A stretch of 64,000 bases of DNA from Sulfurisoma sediminicola (GTDB lineage Bacteria > Pseudomonadota > Gammaproteobacteria > Burkholderiales > Rhodocyclaceae): NCBI RefSeq assembly GCF_003865015.1, contig NZ_BHVV01000003.1, positions 186,001 through 250,000 of the forward strand, in the 5' to 3' direction. Of this stretch, positions 55,160-64,000 are shown piece by piece. The number at the start of each line of letters is the position of its first letter. Within the stretch, counting starts at the first letter, position 1. A program made the translations under genes and the position numbers. The notes beneath the pieces are model-generated. The model ran no database searches. It was not told the origin of the DNA and worked only from the letters and a program-made list of their open reading frames with translations.

Positions 55160-56082
55160 TGCAAGTCCTGCTCGCCAATCCCCGCGGCTTCTGCGCCGGC
55201 GTCGAGCGCGCCATCGCCATCGTCGAACGCGCGCTGGAAAAGTTCGGCGCGCCGATCTACGTCCGCCACGAGGTGGTCCACAACCGTTTCGTCGTCGACG
55301 ACCTCAAGGCCAAGGGCGCCGTCTTCGTCGAGGAACTCGACGAGGTTCCCGCCGGTGCCACGGTGATCTTCAGCGCCCACGGCGTGTCGAAAGCGGTGCG
55401 CGAGGAGGCCGACAAGCGCGGCCTGCGAGTCTTCGACGCCACCTGCCCGCTGGTGACCAAGGTCCATCTCGAGGTCGAGCGCCACTGCAAGGCCGGCCGC
55501 GAGATCGTGATGATTGGCCACAAGGGCCACCCCGAGGTCGAGGGCACCATGGGTCAGGCGCATTGCGGCATGCATCTGGTCGAGACCGTCGATGACGTTG
55601 CCACGCTGGACGTCAAGAATCCGGCACGACTCGCCTATGTCACGCAGACGACGCTGTCCATCGACGATGCCGCGGCCATCGTCGCCGCCCTCAAGGCGCA
55701 CTTTCCGGCGATCGTCGGTCCGAAGAAGGACGACATCTGCTATGCGACGCAGAATCGGCAGGATGCGGTGAAGTCTCTGGCGCGCAATGTCGATGCGGTT
55801 ATCGTCGTCGGTTCGAAGAACAGCTCGAATTCCAACCGCCTGCGGGAAGTGGCGCAGAACCTCGGCGTTCCGGCCTATCTGGTCGACGACGCCGCTGCGA
55901 TCGATCCGGCCTGGATTTCGGGGAACACACGCGTGGGCGTCACCGCCGGGGCATCCGCGCCGGAAATGCTGGTGGCGGGTGTAGTGGACCGGTTACGTGA
56001 ACTGGGTGCAGGTTCGGTCGATAGCATCGACGGCGCGAGCGAGAACGTCAATTTCCCCCTACCCAGGGAACTCGCGCCGTAG
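55159..56082 (+). CDS. ispH: HMBPP reductase (last MEP-pathway enzyme)
   Basis: 307 aa. The three cluster-binding cysteines lie in [23 protein letters not shown] and [27 protein letters not shown] and GASAPE close the active site. It reduces HMBPP to isopentenyl and dimethylallyl diphosphate using an iron-sulfur cluster. It ends the ribF-to-ispH series and converges with the TonB-like gene only 2 bp away. Confidence 0.97.
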   Translation: MQVLLANPRGFCAGVERAIAIVERALEKFGAPIYVRHEVVHNRFVVDDLKAKGAVFVEELDEVPAGATVIFSAHGVSKAVREEADKRGLRVFDATCPLVTKVHLEVERHCKAGREIVMIGHKGHPEVEGTMGQAHCGMHLVETVDDVATLDVKNPARLAYVTQTTLSIDDAAAIVAALKAHFPAIVGPKKDDICYATQNRQDAVKSLARNVDAVIVVGSKNSSNSNRLREVAQNLGVPAYLVDDAAAIDPAWISGNTRVGVTAGASAPEMLVAGVVDRLRELGAGSVDSIDGASENVNFPLPRELAP

Positions 56083-56084
56083 CG

Positions 56085-56729
56085 CTACTGGAGGCGCAGG
56101 GTGGCGGTCGAGCCGCCCTGAGGCGCAGTCGAAGGTCGAAGTTCCGGGAGGGCGATTTCTATCATGAGTTCGCTCTTCACGGGCTGCGCGGCAATCCTTC
56201 CGGGGACGAAACGGGCTTTTCCCAGGAAAGACCGGAATGCTTCCGCCAATGCCGGGTGGCTGCCCTCACGCACATTGATCGCATCGATCTTGCCCTTTTC
56301 GTCGATCAGCACGGAAAAACGCGCTCGGGCACCCGGATAGATTCGGGCGAACTCGGCGAGGTCGATCGGCGTCAGGGGGATCGGCTTCAGATGGAGTTCG
56401 GCCGCAGTCCGGTAGATCGGTTGCATTGGCTCCGGCGGCTGCGGGGGAGGACTTGCCAAGGGTATGCCTGAGGCGGATGTCGAGTCCGCGCTCGCCGGGG
56501 CATCCATTTCGGGCACATCCGAGGCATCCATCGGCACGGGCGGTGTCAGCACGGAATCTTCAGACCGTGCCGACGCCAGATGCACCGCGTTTACCAGGAT
56601 GGCCTGGAGGGGCGCGGGATGGCTGGCACCCCTTCCCGACCCATGGGGCATCGGCATTCCCAGCACGGCACCATGGATGAGTATGGACAGAGCATAGGCG
56701 CGCGCTACTGCGGAACGATCTCGCGCCAT
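56085..56729 (-). CDS. TonB-like protein behind pilY1
   Basis: 214 aa from the ATG that overlaps the end of pilY1 by 25 bp. An amino-terminal hydrophobic segment (AYALSILIHGAVLGMPMP) anchors it; a Pro/Ser/Ala-rich spacer follows (PPPQPPEPMQP) and the last ~85 residues resemble a TonB carboxy-terminal domain (ARARFSVLIDEKGKIDAINV; FRSFLGKARFVPGRIAAQPV). No exbBD genes are near. Co-transcription with the minor-pilin operon suggests an envelope-spanning role, but its partner is unknown. The spacer is short for crossing the periplasm. Confidence 0.7.
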   Translation of the reverse strand: MARDRSAVARAYALSILIHGAVLGMPMPHGSGRGASHPAPLQAILVNAVHLASARSEDSVLTPPVPMDASDVPEMDAPASADSTSASGIPLASPPPQPPEPMQPIYRTAAELHLKPIPLTPIDLAEFARIYPGARARFSVLIDEKGKIDAINVREGSHPALAEAFRSFLGKARFVPGRIAAQPVKSELMIEIALPELRPSTAPQGGSTATLRLQ

Positions 56730-59700
56730 GTCAGACGTCGCCCGGCCGGAGGAGTGTCCTGAATGGCGGGGTCGATGGTTTCCGTATGGCCATCCGAGAA
56801 TTGCACCACGGCGTAGATCTTGCCGTCGATCATCACGATGCTGACACCCACGACCAGGGCTTCGCCGCTGGTGCCGGCTCCTTTGCTCGCCACCTTCATG
56901 TATACCACTGTACCGTCGGGCAGGGTTGCCTGAACGTAGGAGCCTAGCTGGCCTGCAGATGCGCCCCCTGATGCAAACCCGGCAGGGGGAGTCGTCGTCG
57001 TCGTATTGGTGCATCCCGTGTTGAGGTCCAGCGTGCTCGCCATGCTGTAGCCGCCGACGTTGCAGGCCGATGGTTCGGGTATGTTGGAGGCGACGAACAA
57101 TGACCCCAGGGCACGCCGCATATCGACGTTGACTCGCTCCTTGGGCAAGGTAAGGTCGACATACCAGCCAACCGGCGCGGCCTGGCAGGTCGGGAATCCG
57201 CGTACGGCCGAGCTACCCGAACCGACCATAAGCCACGTCTGCTGGGTCAGGGCCGTGCGCACATTGGGAATCAGCGCCACGGACGGATCCGTTAAGGTGA
57301 GTCCGTCGATGAAGCCATAGACCGTCTGCGTCTGAGTGTCCGCAAGGTCTTCGAGACCCAGATAGCGGCCCGTGCCTACATACAAGTGGATGTTGCTGCC
57401 GATGAGTGCGGCAATCGGCTTGGTCGTGATCGGCTGAGGATTGCCGCTGGCGTCCTTCAGGGTGGTGATCAGCCACGCCTCCCGTCCGGCCGGGCCGAAG
57501 ATGTTATTGATGTCGAATCGCCACACATTGCCCAGCAGATCCACGCCGTAGATGTGGTTGATGGTCATGTTGATGTCGGCGTTCTCGTTCACCCATCCCG
57601 TGATCTTGTTGAGGCCGGAGGGGTTGCCCGCCGTGCCCGCGCCGGTCGCGATCTGGTAGCGCAGGGTGCCGGTCATCGCATCGAGTATGAACAGATAGCC
57701 ATTGCCATCGGCATTGTTCAGGCCGGAGGTCACGAAAACGACCCACGTGCCGTCGATCAGCTTGCCGATGATCGGATTGCCGTAGCTATAGCCGAGGTTG
57801 GCATGGGTGAACTCCCAGAGGCCCTTGGGATTCGCCGGATCGGTGATGTCGAGGGCGTAGTACCCCTTGCCACCCTTGTTCAGACCGCCGACGAGTATCG
57901 TCTTCCAGGCGGTGGCCGTCGTGTCGTACACGTCGCCGGATATGGGCGATCCGTCCGTGAAATAGCGGTGGTTGGATGGGTAGTCCGTATCCGCGAGGCG
58001 GGAGAGGTTGGCAAGCGAGAACGTCGGCATGAAGGCCCACAGTTCATTGCCGCCGTCAGCCGCCCCGTTGAACGCATGCAGCATACCGTCATTGGCCGCG
58101 AGGTAGACCACCGGAGCCCGCGACGCCTGCGCTCCCTTGAAGGCGAGATAGCCGGTATCGCTATAGTTCCGCACCGGTGCCCGCACATACATTGGTTGTG
58201 CGTTGACGACGTCGCCCAGCACGCCACTGCGGGATCGGAAAAAGGCGGTATTCGAGCCCGCTTGGAACCCCTCGTTGGCTCGTTGTCCGCGCAGGAAATT
58301 GACCAATGGCGCCCCGGCAGCGTTCGTGCGCTGATCGAAGGTACTGGCGGAGCCATCGGTCATGAACGGATACTGTCCCATGGCGGCGATCTGCGCGGCG
58401 CCGAAGTACGCCTGTTCGGTTGTGTTCAGGGTTGTGACAGCGGTGCCGGTCGGTATACCGGCGGAATCGCAGGTATTGGTATTCCACTTGAAGTCGACTA
58501 GGTTGTCGGTGGCGCCGTAGCGGAACAACTTGATGTTGCGGGTGTCGCATGAGGTGGCGGTCTGGGCCGCCAGTTTCGTCGCGGCATTCCACACCGCTGG
58601 TTCAACGACGTCTCCGGCCTTGACGCCGGTGGTCGGATCGTTGACCAGCGCGATGGTCTTGGCTTCCAGGTCGCCTGACCATACGCCGGTGACATACTTG
58701 GCGATGTAGGCGAAGTTGTCGCCGGCCACCGGCTCCAGGGTCGATGTCGCGGCGGCGGCCGCCGAGGCGACCCGATTGTTGATGCCCGCGAGCGCCTGGT
58801 TCAAGGATGTCACCACCGAGTCGGGGTTCGAGGCGCTGAAGAACAGTCCGCGCCCGTTGACGGCGGCATGCCAGAGATCGTCGAGTTTGGCCGGCTCATC
58901 ATTCGGGACAGTGGTGTTATCGGTCGGCACCGGCCAATTGAGTCCACCCGAGCGAATCGATGCGAAATCGCCGGTGGTCGCCGTCTTGTAGTCCGATCTG
59001 AAATTCAGCTGGCCAGCGAGGCCAAGCCCCAGGGTGAAGGTGGTCATGTGCTGCCAGGTGGCCTTGTCGTCCTCGTCTCCGTTGCCGGCCCTCGGCACAT
59101 TGTTCTGGGAGACATCGATGCCGCCGGCACCTGTGGTTCCAGTGGGGCGCAGGTCGGTGACGTAATAGTATTGCGCCACATCGGCAAGGCTGCGCATGCT
59201 GCCGCCCGTTCCGAGGGTGCTGGTCGTACATGGCCAGGCGGTGCAGGGCGCTGTCGGCAGGGGGGCTTCCCCGGCGACGGGCCGGCGACGGGCCGGTAGC
59301 GGGCTATAGGGCACCGTGGGCTGATCCACGCGGGTGCAACTGGTCCCCGGAACGTCGGTCCAGGCCGGGACGGTCGGACTGGCGGGCGTCCAGTTGGTGG
59401 ATGACGTCTGTTGAAGTCCGGCTTTGAACGTGCCCGTCGTCGTGGATGTATAGGTTCGATACTGGATCTTCTGGGTTGCTACCGTGGTGCCAATGGTCTG
59501 GCATTCCGTCGCCAAGCCGACGGTGTAGCTGGGCCCGGTCGATTTCGGTACCGCGACGCAGGATGAGTTGTTGGCCCACGCCGACCAGGAGGCGTAGGAG
59601 CATTGCGTGGTCTCGCCGGAGGCATTGGGGGCTGTCGTTGCCGTGCAGGTGCTCACGGGATGCAGGGCCGTGGTGACCTGCGTCTGGCAGGTACGGGCGG

Positions 59701-61267
59701 TCAGGACGGTATAGGGTGACGATCCGGATTGGGCTTGGGTCGCGCAGGAGCTGACCGGCGTCGGCGTAGACCAGGCCGTGTAGCGGCAATCGGTGCCCGT
59801 GGCGGTATTCCATGTGGTCCCGTTTGAATAACTGGTGCTGGTCTTCGTGCAGGTGCCCGTGGCCGTCGCAAAGGCACCCCAGTTGTAGCGGCAGCTCCTC
59901 TGCGTACCTCCGCTCGTGTCCCAGGTGCAGGATGATGTATTGGTCCAGTCGCTAGGTTGAGTACAGGAACTGAGCGTCTTCGGGCAGGTCTGCAGGGCGC
60001 CGGTCGCCTTCTGCAGCGTCGAGGTCTGAGCGGTCAGCGTCGATGTCGATTGTTGCAGCTGCGCGGTGCGCTCCTGCAACTGCGACCCGACGGTTACGGC
60101 GGTACAACCCGTGCTGGTCACCTGGTACTCGTTTTCCTTGTCGGTCGTGACCCGCGTTTCGATGGCGCCGTCGTACATCGGCCGCGGACTGATGTAGAAC
60201 TTGGCGCCGACTTCGTTGTACGCGTCGAGCGCGAAGGCGTCGCTGTCGTAGCTGACCGAACCGGGAACGTTGCCGGCAAGGTCCCTGCCCCTGTTGCTGT
60301 TCCAGTAGCCGTCGGTCGTCAGAATCGCGAAATTCTGCTGGCAGGAATACTGTACCGGATCCGGCTTGTCCGTCCCGGAGATCATTCCATCGTTGATGCC
60401 ATCGCCCTTGCCCCCGTAATAGCGCCCCACCCGGGACAAGGCTTCACGTAGTGGCGTGTAGCCGTTGGTCGTCTGGGCATACAGCGCCTCGTACCAGTCG
60501 GACTTCTGCGTGGCGTCGAAATCCCTGATCGGAACGAACTTGGAATCCGATACCGGGCTGTTGGGGTTGATGGTGATGAAGCCCACCCGATACTTGTTCG
60601 TCAATGCCTGGAACGCGCGGCCGCCTGCAGCTTTCATCATCATCAGCCGCTTGCGGTAGTAGCTGTACCAGTTGGCATAGTTGAGCGCATCGGTGGAAGC
60701 GGCCGTGACCGTGATGCGTTCCCACACCAGCGTCTTGGGCGCAGTGCAGCTAGCCGGGGAGTTGGTGACGAAGCTTCCGTCGCTGCATATGCCGGTCTTG
60801 GTTGTGTCGGCAGTCAGCGTGCAGTGGTTGGAGCCGCTCGCTGGCCACGCCAGGTTGGCGGTCGCGCCGACGTATTTCCAGTAGTAGCGTGTGCCGAGGT
60901 CGGTACTGCAGGCCGAGGAACTGTAGCCGTTGTCGCAGGCAGCCGCATAGGTGGCAGGGCTCGCGCTATGAAGCATTATGCCTGTGCTGTCCTTGGGTAC
61001 GACGTAGTTTGTCGCCGGGTTGAAGTACATGGTGTTGCAAAGGTGGTTGCGGTATCCGGCCTTATCGGTGTTGCCGCTCACCCCATCCGGCATGAACTCG
61101 TCGTTCATGGAGCCGGAGTCGTCGAGGATAAACATCACGTTGGGCTTGACCGATGCCGTCGTGCCTGATGCCAAGGGGGTGTCCGACGGCACCGCCGCCC
61201 AAGCGGACATGACCTGGGCCAACAAGGCCGCACTCGCCGCGAGCATCCATTTAGAGGGCTTCAACAT
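56705..61267 (-). CDS. pilY1: PilY1-type pilus tip adhesin/assembly protein
   Basis: 1520 aa. Signal peptide (MLKPSKWMLAASAALLAQVM onward, cut after SAWA), then a VWA-like start KPNVMFILDDSGSMNDEFMP. The carboxy-terminal half is the PilC/PilY beta-propeller (APVVYLAANDGMLHAFNGA; ILVGGLNKGGKGYYALDITD; HIYGVDLLGNVWRFDINNI). Between them, residues about 393-649 hold a coiled-coil-like stretch and a Cys/Trp/Thr-rich insertion. The usual calcium loop of the propeller is degenerate (ENADINMTIN). PilY1 sits at the type IV pilus tip and promotes extension and adhesion. It lies 9 bp behind pilX. Confidence 0.92.
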   Translation of the reverse strand: MLKPSKWMLAASAALLAQVMSAWAAVPSDTPLASGTTASVKPNVMFILDDSGSMNDEFMPDGVSGNTDKAGYRNHLCNTMYFNPATNYVVPKDSTGIMLHSASPATYAAACDNGYSSSACSTDLGTRYYWKYVGATANLAWPASGSNHCTLTADTTKTGICSDGSFVTNSPASCTAPKTLVWERITVTAASTDALNYANWYSYYRKRLMMMKAAGGRAFQALTNKYRVGFITINPNSPVSDSKFVPIRDFDATQKSDWYEALYAQTTNGYTPLREALSRVGRYYGGKGDGINDGMISGTDKPDPVQYSCQQNFAILTTDGYWNSNRGRDLAGNVPGSVSYDSDAFALDAYNEVGAKFYISPRPMYDGAIETRVTTDKENEYQVTSTGCTAVTVGSQLQERTAQLQQSTSTLTAQTSTLQKATGALQTCPKTLSSCTQPSDWTNTSSCTWDTSGGTQRSCRYNWGAFATATGTCTKTSTSYSNGTTWNTATGTDCRYTAWSTPTPVSSCATQAQSGSSPYTVLTARTCQTQVTTALHPVSTCTATTAPNASGETTQCSYASWSAWANNSSCVAVPKSTGPSYTVGLATECQTIGTTVATQKIQYRTYTSTTTGTFKAGLQQTSSTNWTPASPTVPAWTDVPGTSCTRVDQPTVPYSPLPARRRPVAGEAPLPTAPCTAWPCTTSTLGTGGSMRSLADVAQYYYVTDLRPTGTTGAGGIDVSQNNVPRAGNGDEDDKATWQHMTTFTLGLGLAGQLNFRSDYKTATTGDFASIRSGGLNWPVPTDNTTVPNDEPAKLDDLWHAAVNGRGLFFSASNPDSVVTSLNQALAGINNRVASAAAAATSTLEPVAGDNFAYIAKYVTGVWSGDLEAKTIALVNDPTTGVKAGDVVEPAVWNAATKLAAQTATSCDTRNIKLFRYGATDNLVDFKWNTNTCDSAGIPTGTAVTTLNTTEQAYFGAAQIAAMGQYPFMTDGSASTFDQRTNAAGAPLVNFLRGQRANEGFQAGSNTAFFRSRSGVLGDVVNAQPMYVRAPVRNYSDTGYLAFKGAQASRAPVVYLAANDGMLHAFNGAADGGNELWAFMPTFSLANLSRLADTDYPSNHRYFTDGSPISGDVYDTTATAWKTILVGGLNKGGKGYYALDITDPANPKGLWEFTHANLGYSYGNPIIGKLIDGTWVVFVTSGLNNADGNGYLFILDAMTGTLRYQIATGAGTAGNPSGLNKITGWVNENADINMTINHIYGVDLLGNVWRFDINNIFGPAGREAWLITTLKDASGNPQPITTKPIAALIGSNIHLYVGTGRYLGLEDLADTQTQTVYGFIDGLTLTDPSVALIPNVRTALTQQTWLMVGSGSSAVRGFPTCQAAPVGWYVDLTLPKERVNVDMRRALGSLFVASNIPEPSACNVGGYSMASTLDLNTGCTNTTTTTPPAGFASGGASAGQLGSYVQATLPDGTVVYMKVASKGAGTSGEALVVGVSIVMIDGKIYAVVQFSDGHTETIDPAIQDTPPAGRRLTWREIVPQ

Positions 61268-61276
61268 GGCAATCTC

Positions 61277-61882
61277 CTAGAACAGCGTGACCTGCGTATA
61301 CGCGATGGTGTTTCTGGGCCCGGTTACGCGGGTGGTAATGCGATAGAGTGGCGCGATGCTCGCCGTGATCTCCGGTACGTCCGTATGCATGACCGTCGTC
61401 ACCGTCGACGAGTAGGAACACATCTGCCCGCTGGCGCTCAGACTGCCGGCCACGCTGCAGAGGCGATGGATGACGTAACGTACCTGGTTGCCGGCGCCGT
61501 CGTCCGCGGTGACGAGGGTCGATACCGTGTCGTCCCATGCGAAGGCGGTCGGATCGAACGGACCCGGGGCGCCCGCCGTCGTGCAATCGAGCGTCTGGCT
61601 GGTGTTCGTGTAGCAGGAGGCGGGAAAATACCCCGCCGCGCCGTTGGCGAGGGTGGCGGTGCTGCTACCCATCAGTCGCGCCCGCGCGGCTTCCGAGCCC
61701 TCCTCCGCAGAGTTGATGGCGGCTGATGTGAAGGTGAGGTTGCCGGCCAGGATGGCGGCGCCGCCCAGCTTGCGGAACATGGCGATGCCCGTCATCATCA
61801 TGGCCACCAGCATGATGAGTGCAATGAGCAGCGCGACGCCGCGCTGGCGTGAGTGCCGACTGGGCCTTCTGCTCGCTACCAA
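61277..61882 (-). CDS. pilX: Minor pilin PilX
   Basis: 201 aa from a TTG (LVASRRPSRHSRQRG) with GGAG 6 bases away, overlapping the pilW stop by 7 bp. The hydrophobic helix VALLIALIMLVAMMMTGIAM follows the RG processing site, as in PilX, which lacks the usual Phe-Thr start and has a short charged leader. The rest is a small globular domain with cysteines. PilX helps prime pilus assembly together with PilV, PilW and PilY1. Confidence 0.85.
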   Translation of the reverse strand: MVASRRPSRHSRQRGVALLIALIMLVAMMMTGIAMFRKLGGAAILAGNLTFTSAAINSAEEGSEAARARLMGSSTATLANGAAGYFPASCYTNTSQTLDCTTAGAPGPFDPTAFAWDDTVSTLVTADDGAGNQVRYVIHRLCSVAGSLSASGQMCSYSSTVTTVMHTDVPEITASIAPLYRITTRVTGPRNTIAYTQVTLF

Positions 61883-63015
61883 AATCTTCTCCAGATCATG
61901 TTGCGCAACGGCACCGTGGCCTCGAAAACCGAGTAGCGGTAGTTGCGCCAGTTGTTGACTCCGAGATTGCCCGCGCCGGAATCGGCGGTGCCATCGACGT
62001 TGCGCATGGCAAAAGTGCCGCCGGACCAAGTCGGCGCCGCCGTCGTCACAGCCACGCTCTCGTAGTGTTCGCCTCGCGCCAACAGGGCGAAGCGGACCGC
62101 CCGTAGCTGGGTCCAGGTGGGCGTGGTCGCCTGCCAGGTGTCGATGATGTCGTCGTTGTTCGTGTCCAGCCCGTATTGCGCCTGAAGATTGATGATCCCT
62201 TCGCCGATGTCGGTCGCGGTGGTGCCCTCATGGATCAACTCGCTGCGCGTCAGCGCCCCTCGCGCCTGATCGACCGCATAGACGTTCAGGCGCGGATCGT
62301 CGCCGAGCGAGCGCAGCTCTCCGTAGGCCGGCGGGACCGAGGTGAAGGTCGTGAAGGAAACCGAAGGGTAGCGTGGCACACACGTCCACGGTCCGGGGGC
62401 GCTGCCGGTGCAAGCCCCCGCCGCGCCCGACTGCCGGTTCTCCGGCGGTTCGCTGGTCCGCGAATAGCTTGCCGTCAGATGCCCGGTTTCGCGTCCGCTG
62501 TTCGTGCCTGGAGGCTGGAGGTTGCTTATTTCGGCGAGCCGGCATGTTGTCGGCGAGGGCGTGGCCAAGATCACCAGGTCTCCCAACGACAGACCCGTGC
62601 GAGTGTCCTTCATCGTCGTCACGGTCTGGGTCGACGAGGCAACTTCGAAGGTCGCCGTCGGCGAATTGGAGTTGCCGGCGAGAATGCTGATCGTGTCCGG
62701 CAGTCCGCCGGCACCATCGGTGATCACGACGGGCGCAAGAGTGAAAGAAAAGTTTCTGGCGCCAATGGCGTCCTGGGCGGAGACGGTGCAGCCGAGAAAG
62801 TTTGAGTTGCCGAATCCGCTGCCGGCGTTGCGCAGGTTGCGCTCGAGGTTGAATGCGCTGATGGAGCCCGCGACCTGGGCATCGCCGCCGGAGGTGATGG
62901 AACTCCTCTGCTTGTCCCAGTTCTCCTGCACCATGAACATCGCGATCATGCTGATCAGCGCGATGACCACGCCAACCATGACCTCGACCAGCGTAAATCC
63001 CTTCTGCTTGTCCAT
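61876..63015 (-). CDS. pilW: Minor pilin PilW
   Basis: 379 aa. A short leader MDKQKG ends at the prepilin peptidase site before FTLVEVMVGVVIALISMIAM, with Glu5 present. The large carboxy-terminal region is rich in Ser/Thr/Gly and contains GLDTNNDDIIDTWQATTPTW, a PilW landmark. The start is 2 bp behind pilV. It is a component of the pilus-priming complex. Confidence 0.9.
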   Translation of the reverse strand: MDKQKGFTLVEVMVGVVIALISMIAMFMVQENWDKQRSSITSGGDAQVAGSISAFNLERNLRNAGSGFGNSNFLGCTVSAQDAIGARNFSFTLAPVVITDGAGGLPDTISILAGNSNSPTATFEVASSTQTVTTMKDTRTGLSLGDLVILATPSPTTCRLAEISNLQPPGTNSGRETGHLTASYSRTSEPPENRQSGAAGACTGSAPGPWTCVPRYPSVSFTTFTSVPPAYGELRSLGDDPRLNVYAVDQARGALTRSELIHEGTTATDIGEGIINLQAQYGLDTNNDDIIDTWQATTPTWTQLRAVRFALLARGEHYESVAVTTAAPTWSGGTFAMRNVDGTADSGAGNLGVNNWRNYRYSVFEATVPLRNMIWRRFW

Positions 63016-63017
63016 GA

Positions 63018-63527
63018 TCAACTGATGCTCCCGGTGACGACATGGCGGCGCATGACCGGCAGGCCAGGTTGTTGCCAGCAGACGACGATCCTGACTTGAT
63101 TCGCGGTGCCCGTGCCCCAGGTCACGCGAACCTGCGCGTTGGCAGCCGGCAGTCGGCTGCCGCTGGCATTCAGATCGGTGCGCCATGCCGACACGATGTC
63201 GTTGCCCGGTGCCACGCCGCTCAGCGCCGCGCTGCTGAAGGTGCAACCATTGGGCAGGTCGCCGCCGCCCGGTTGGGACGCGAAGGAGTTGAGGCTGGCC
63301 TGAAAGGCCGCTTCACTGGTGCGGTTGACGCTGCCCTGGATGGCGGCGAGGATCCTGTTGGCGAACTGGTTGGCCTCGACGCGGTAACGCGTGTCCGTGG
63401 TCGTAGAAATTGCCGTGCCCTGCAGGGCGATCAAGCCGAGAATACCCGTGGTGAAGATCAGGATGGCGATCAACGCCTCAAGGATAAATGATCCGCGCTG
63501 ATGCGTTTTCATGTTCAGGTCGGACAT
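63018..63527 (-). CDS. pilV: Minor pilin PilV
   Basis: 169 aa, or 164 if the second ATG (63512) is used, which avoids overlap with the upstream gene. The prepilin site is RG before SFILEALIAILIFTTGILGL with Glu5. The following GTAISTTTDTRYRVEANQFA and late WQQPGLPVMRRHVVTG fit PilV. A priming-complex minor pilin. Confidence 0.88.
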   Translation of the reverse strand: MSDLNMKTHQRGSFILEALIAILIFTTGILGLIALQGTAISTTTDTRYRVEANQFANRILAAIQGSVNRTSEAAFQASLNSFASQPGGGDLPNGCTFSSAALSGVAPGNDIVSAWRTDLNASGSRLPAANAQVRVTWGTGTANQVRIVVCWQQPGLPVMRRHVVTGSIS

Positions 63528-64000
63528 GCTCGTGTATCCGTTCCGGTTATCGTGGGGTCGCACAGCTTGATGCGTCCGGTCGGGGCGACCACGACATTGA
63601 GGCAGCGCATCGGCCCGCCATCCGCAATGCAGTCCCCGCCTGTCGGGTTTGTGAAGGAAAAAACGGCGGCCGCAGCGAGCGTCGTCCCGCCCAGGGGAGT
63701 GAAGGTGACGCCGGCGACGGTACGGATGACATTGACCACCGCCACCGTTCCCCGACCACCTTCCGCCGCGCTCTTCCCCTCGATGTAGGCGGCTCGGTCG
63801 AAGGTCCGGACCATCCACCCGGATGGCGCCCCGGTTGCACTGACGCCGCCTTCCGCGGTCGCCAGATTGCCGGGATCCGTGGCATTCGTCAGAATGACTT
63901 CCACCCGTACGTTTTGCGATGCCGCAGTGGCTTTGGCCACTTCGGCAGCGGAGAGAAACGCCCCGGCCGTGCTGCGGATACGCGCGTTCTCCAAGTACGT
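63515..64000 (-). CDS. FimT/GspH-like minor pilin, cut by the window edge
   Basis: At least 159 residues; the frame is open to the right edge, so the leader and transmembrane helix lie outside the window. The visible part (NARIRSTAGAFLSAAEVAKA; NVRVEVILTN; WMVRTFDRAA; GRIKLCDPTI) corresponds to the globular domain of FimT/GspH pseudopilins, some of which bind DNA in natural transformation. It is the first visible gene of the fimT-pilV-pilW-pilX-pilY1 operon. Confidence 0.8.
   Translation of the reverse strand, partial: TYLENARIRSTAGAFLSAAEVAKATAASQNVRVEVILTNATDPGNLATAEGGVSATGAPSGWMVRTFDRAAYIEGKSAAEGGRGTVAVVNVIRTVAGVTFTPLGGTTLAAAAVFSFTNPTGGDCIADGGPMRCLNVVVAPTGRIKLCDPTITGTDTRACPT

Noticed and set aside
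57386-58501. Plus-strand frame opposite pilY1
   Set aside because: It is an Arg/Val/Gly-rich shadow of the PilY1 propeller, with no start signals.
59260-59300. Short tandem repeat (GGGCCGGCGAC units) in pilY1
   Set aside because: Only about two imperfect units; consistent with local slippage in a GC-rich linker, not a feature of its own.

Overview
The window is a high-GC chromosomal segment of a betaproteobacterium. Gene orders such as pepA-holC-valS, lptFG, ilvBHC-psd-pssA-leuA, rpsP-rimM-trmD-rplS, xseB-ispA-dxs-folE2 and ribF-ileS-lspA-fkpB-ispH are typical of Rhodocyclales, Nitrosomonadales and relatives. The sulfur genes in the first 15 kb suggest a chemolithotrophic or facultatively sulfur-oxidising organism able to live without oxygen. 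No rRNA, tRNA, CRISPR array, phage or insertion sequence was recognised, and no gene-free stretch exceeds 300 bases.

Region 1 (1-17.8 kb) is the accessory, sulfur-related part. After the 3' end of a NorD-type VWA gene and a SlyD-like/methyltransferase fusion, a minus-strand operon encodes QmoA, QmoB, HdrC, HdrB and a CBS-domain protein and ends in a clear terminator. HdrCB stands where many organisms have the membrane subunit QmoC, and no aprAB genes are present. Three short overlapping minus-strand genes (two of unknown function and a YfcE-type phosphoesterase) lie between this operon and a divergent plus-strand cluster: soeABC (cytoplasm-facing sulfite dehydrogenase), tusA and a DsrE2-like gene. 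A perfect FNR/Anr-type box sits at the spacing expected of an activator site upstream of soeA. A FadL-type porin and an unknown exported protein follow. Together these suggest delivery of sulfane sulfur by TusA/DsrE, oxidation to sulfite, and electron transfer to quinone by Soe and/or Qmo.

Region 2 (17.8-44.2 kb) is mostly housekeeping: valS, holC and pepA; the LPS exporters lptF and lptG; an ECF sigma operon with a probable CTG start; branched-chain amino-acid genes ilvB, ilvH, ilvC and leuA interleaved with phospholipid genes psd and pssA, with a candidate leader peptide before leuA; yihY; a large unknown protein; a thioredoxin-like protein; pyrF; the rpsP-rimM-trmD-rplS operon; folE2; and the isoprenoid genes dxs and ispA with xseB.

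Region 3 (44.3-56.1 kb) carries a Rieske oxygenase, a DMT transporter, a SpoIIAA-like protein overlapping a rhodanese, then queG and tsaE with overlapping divergent starts, amiC, and ribF-ileS-lspA-fkpB-ispH. Region 4 (56.1-64 kb) is a minus-strand type IV pilus minor-pilin operon, fimT/gspH (cut by the window edge)-pilV-pilW-pilX-pilY1, followed by a TonB-like gene. PilY1 has an unusual Cys/Trp/Thr-rich insertion.

A short degenerate repeat, with core GTCGGCGCTGG, recurs at 3' gene ends and inside coding sequences. One hairpin-interrupted copy lies in frame inside ileS. All functions are inferred from motifs and gene context; nothing was searched against databases.
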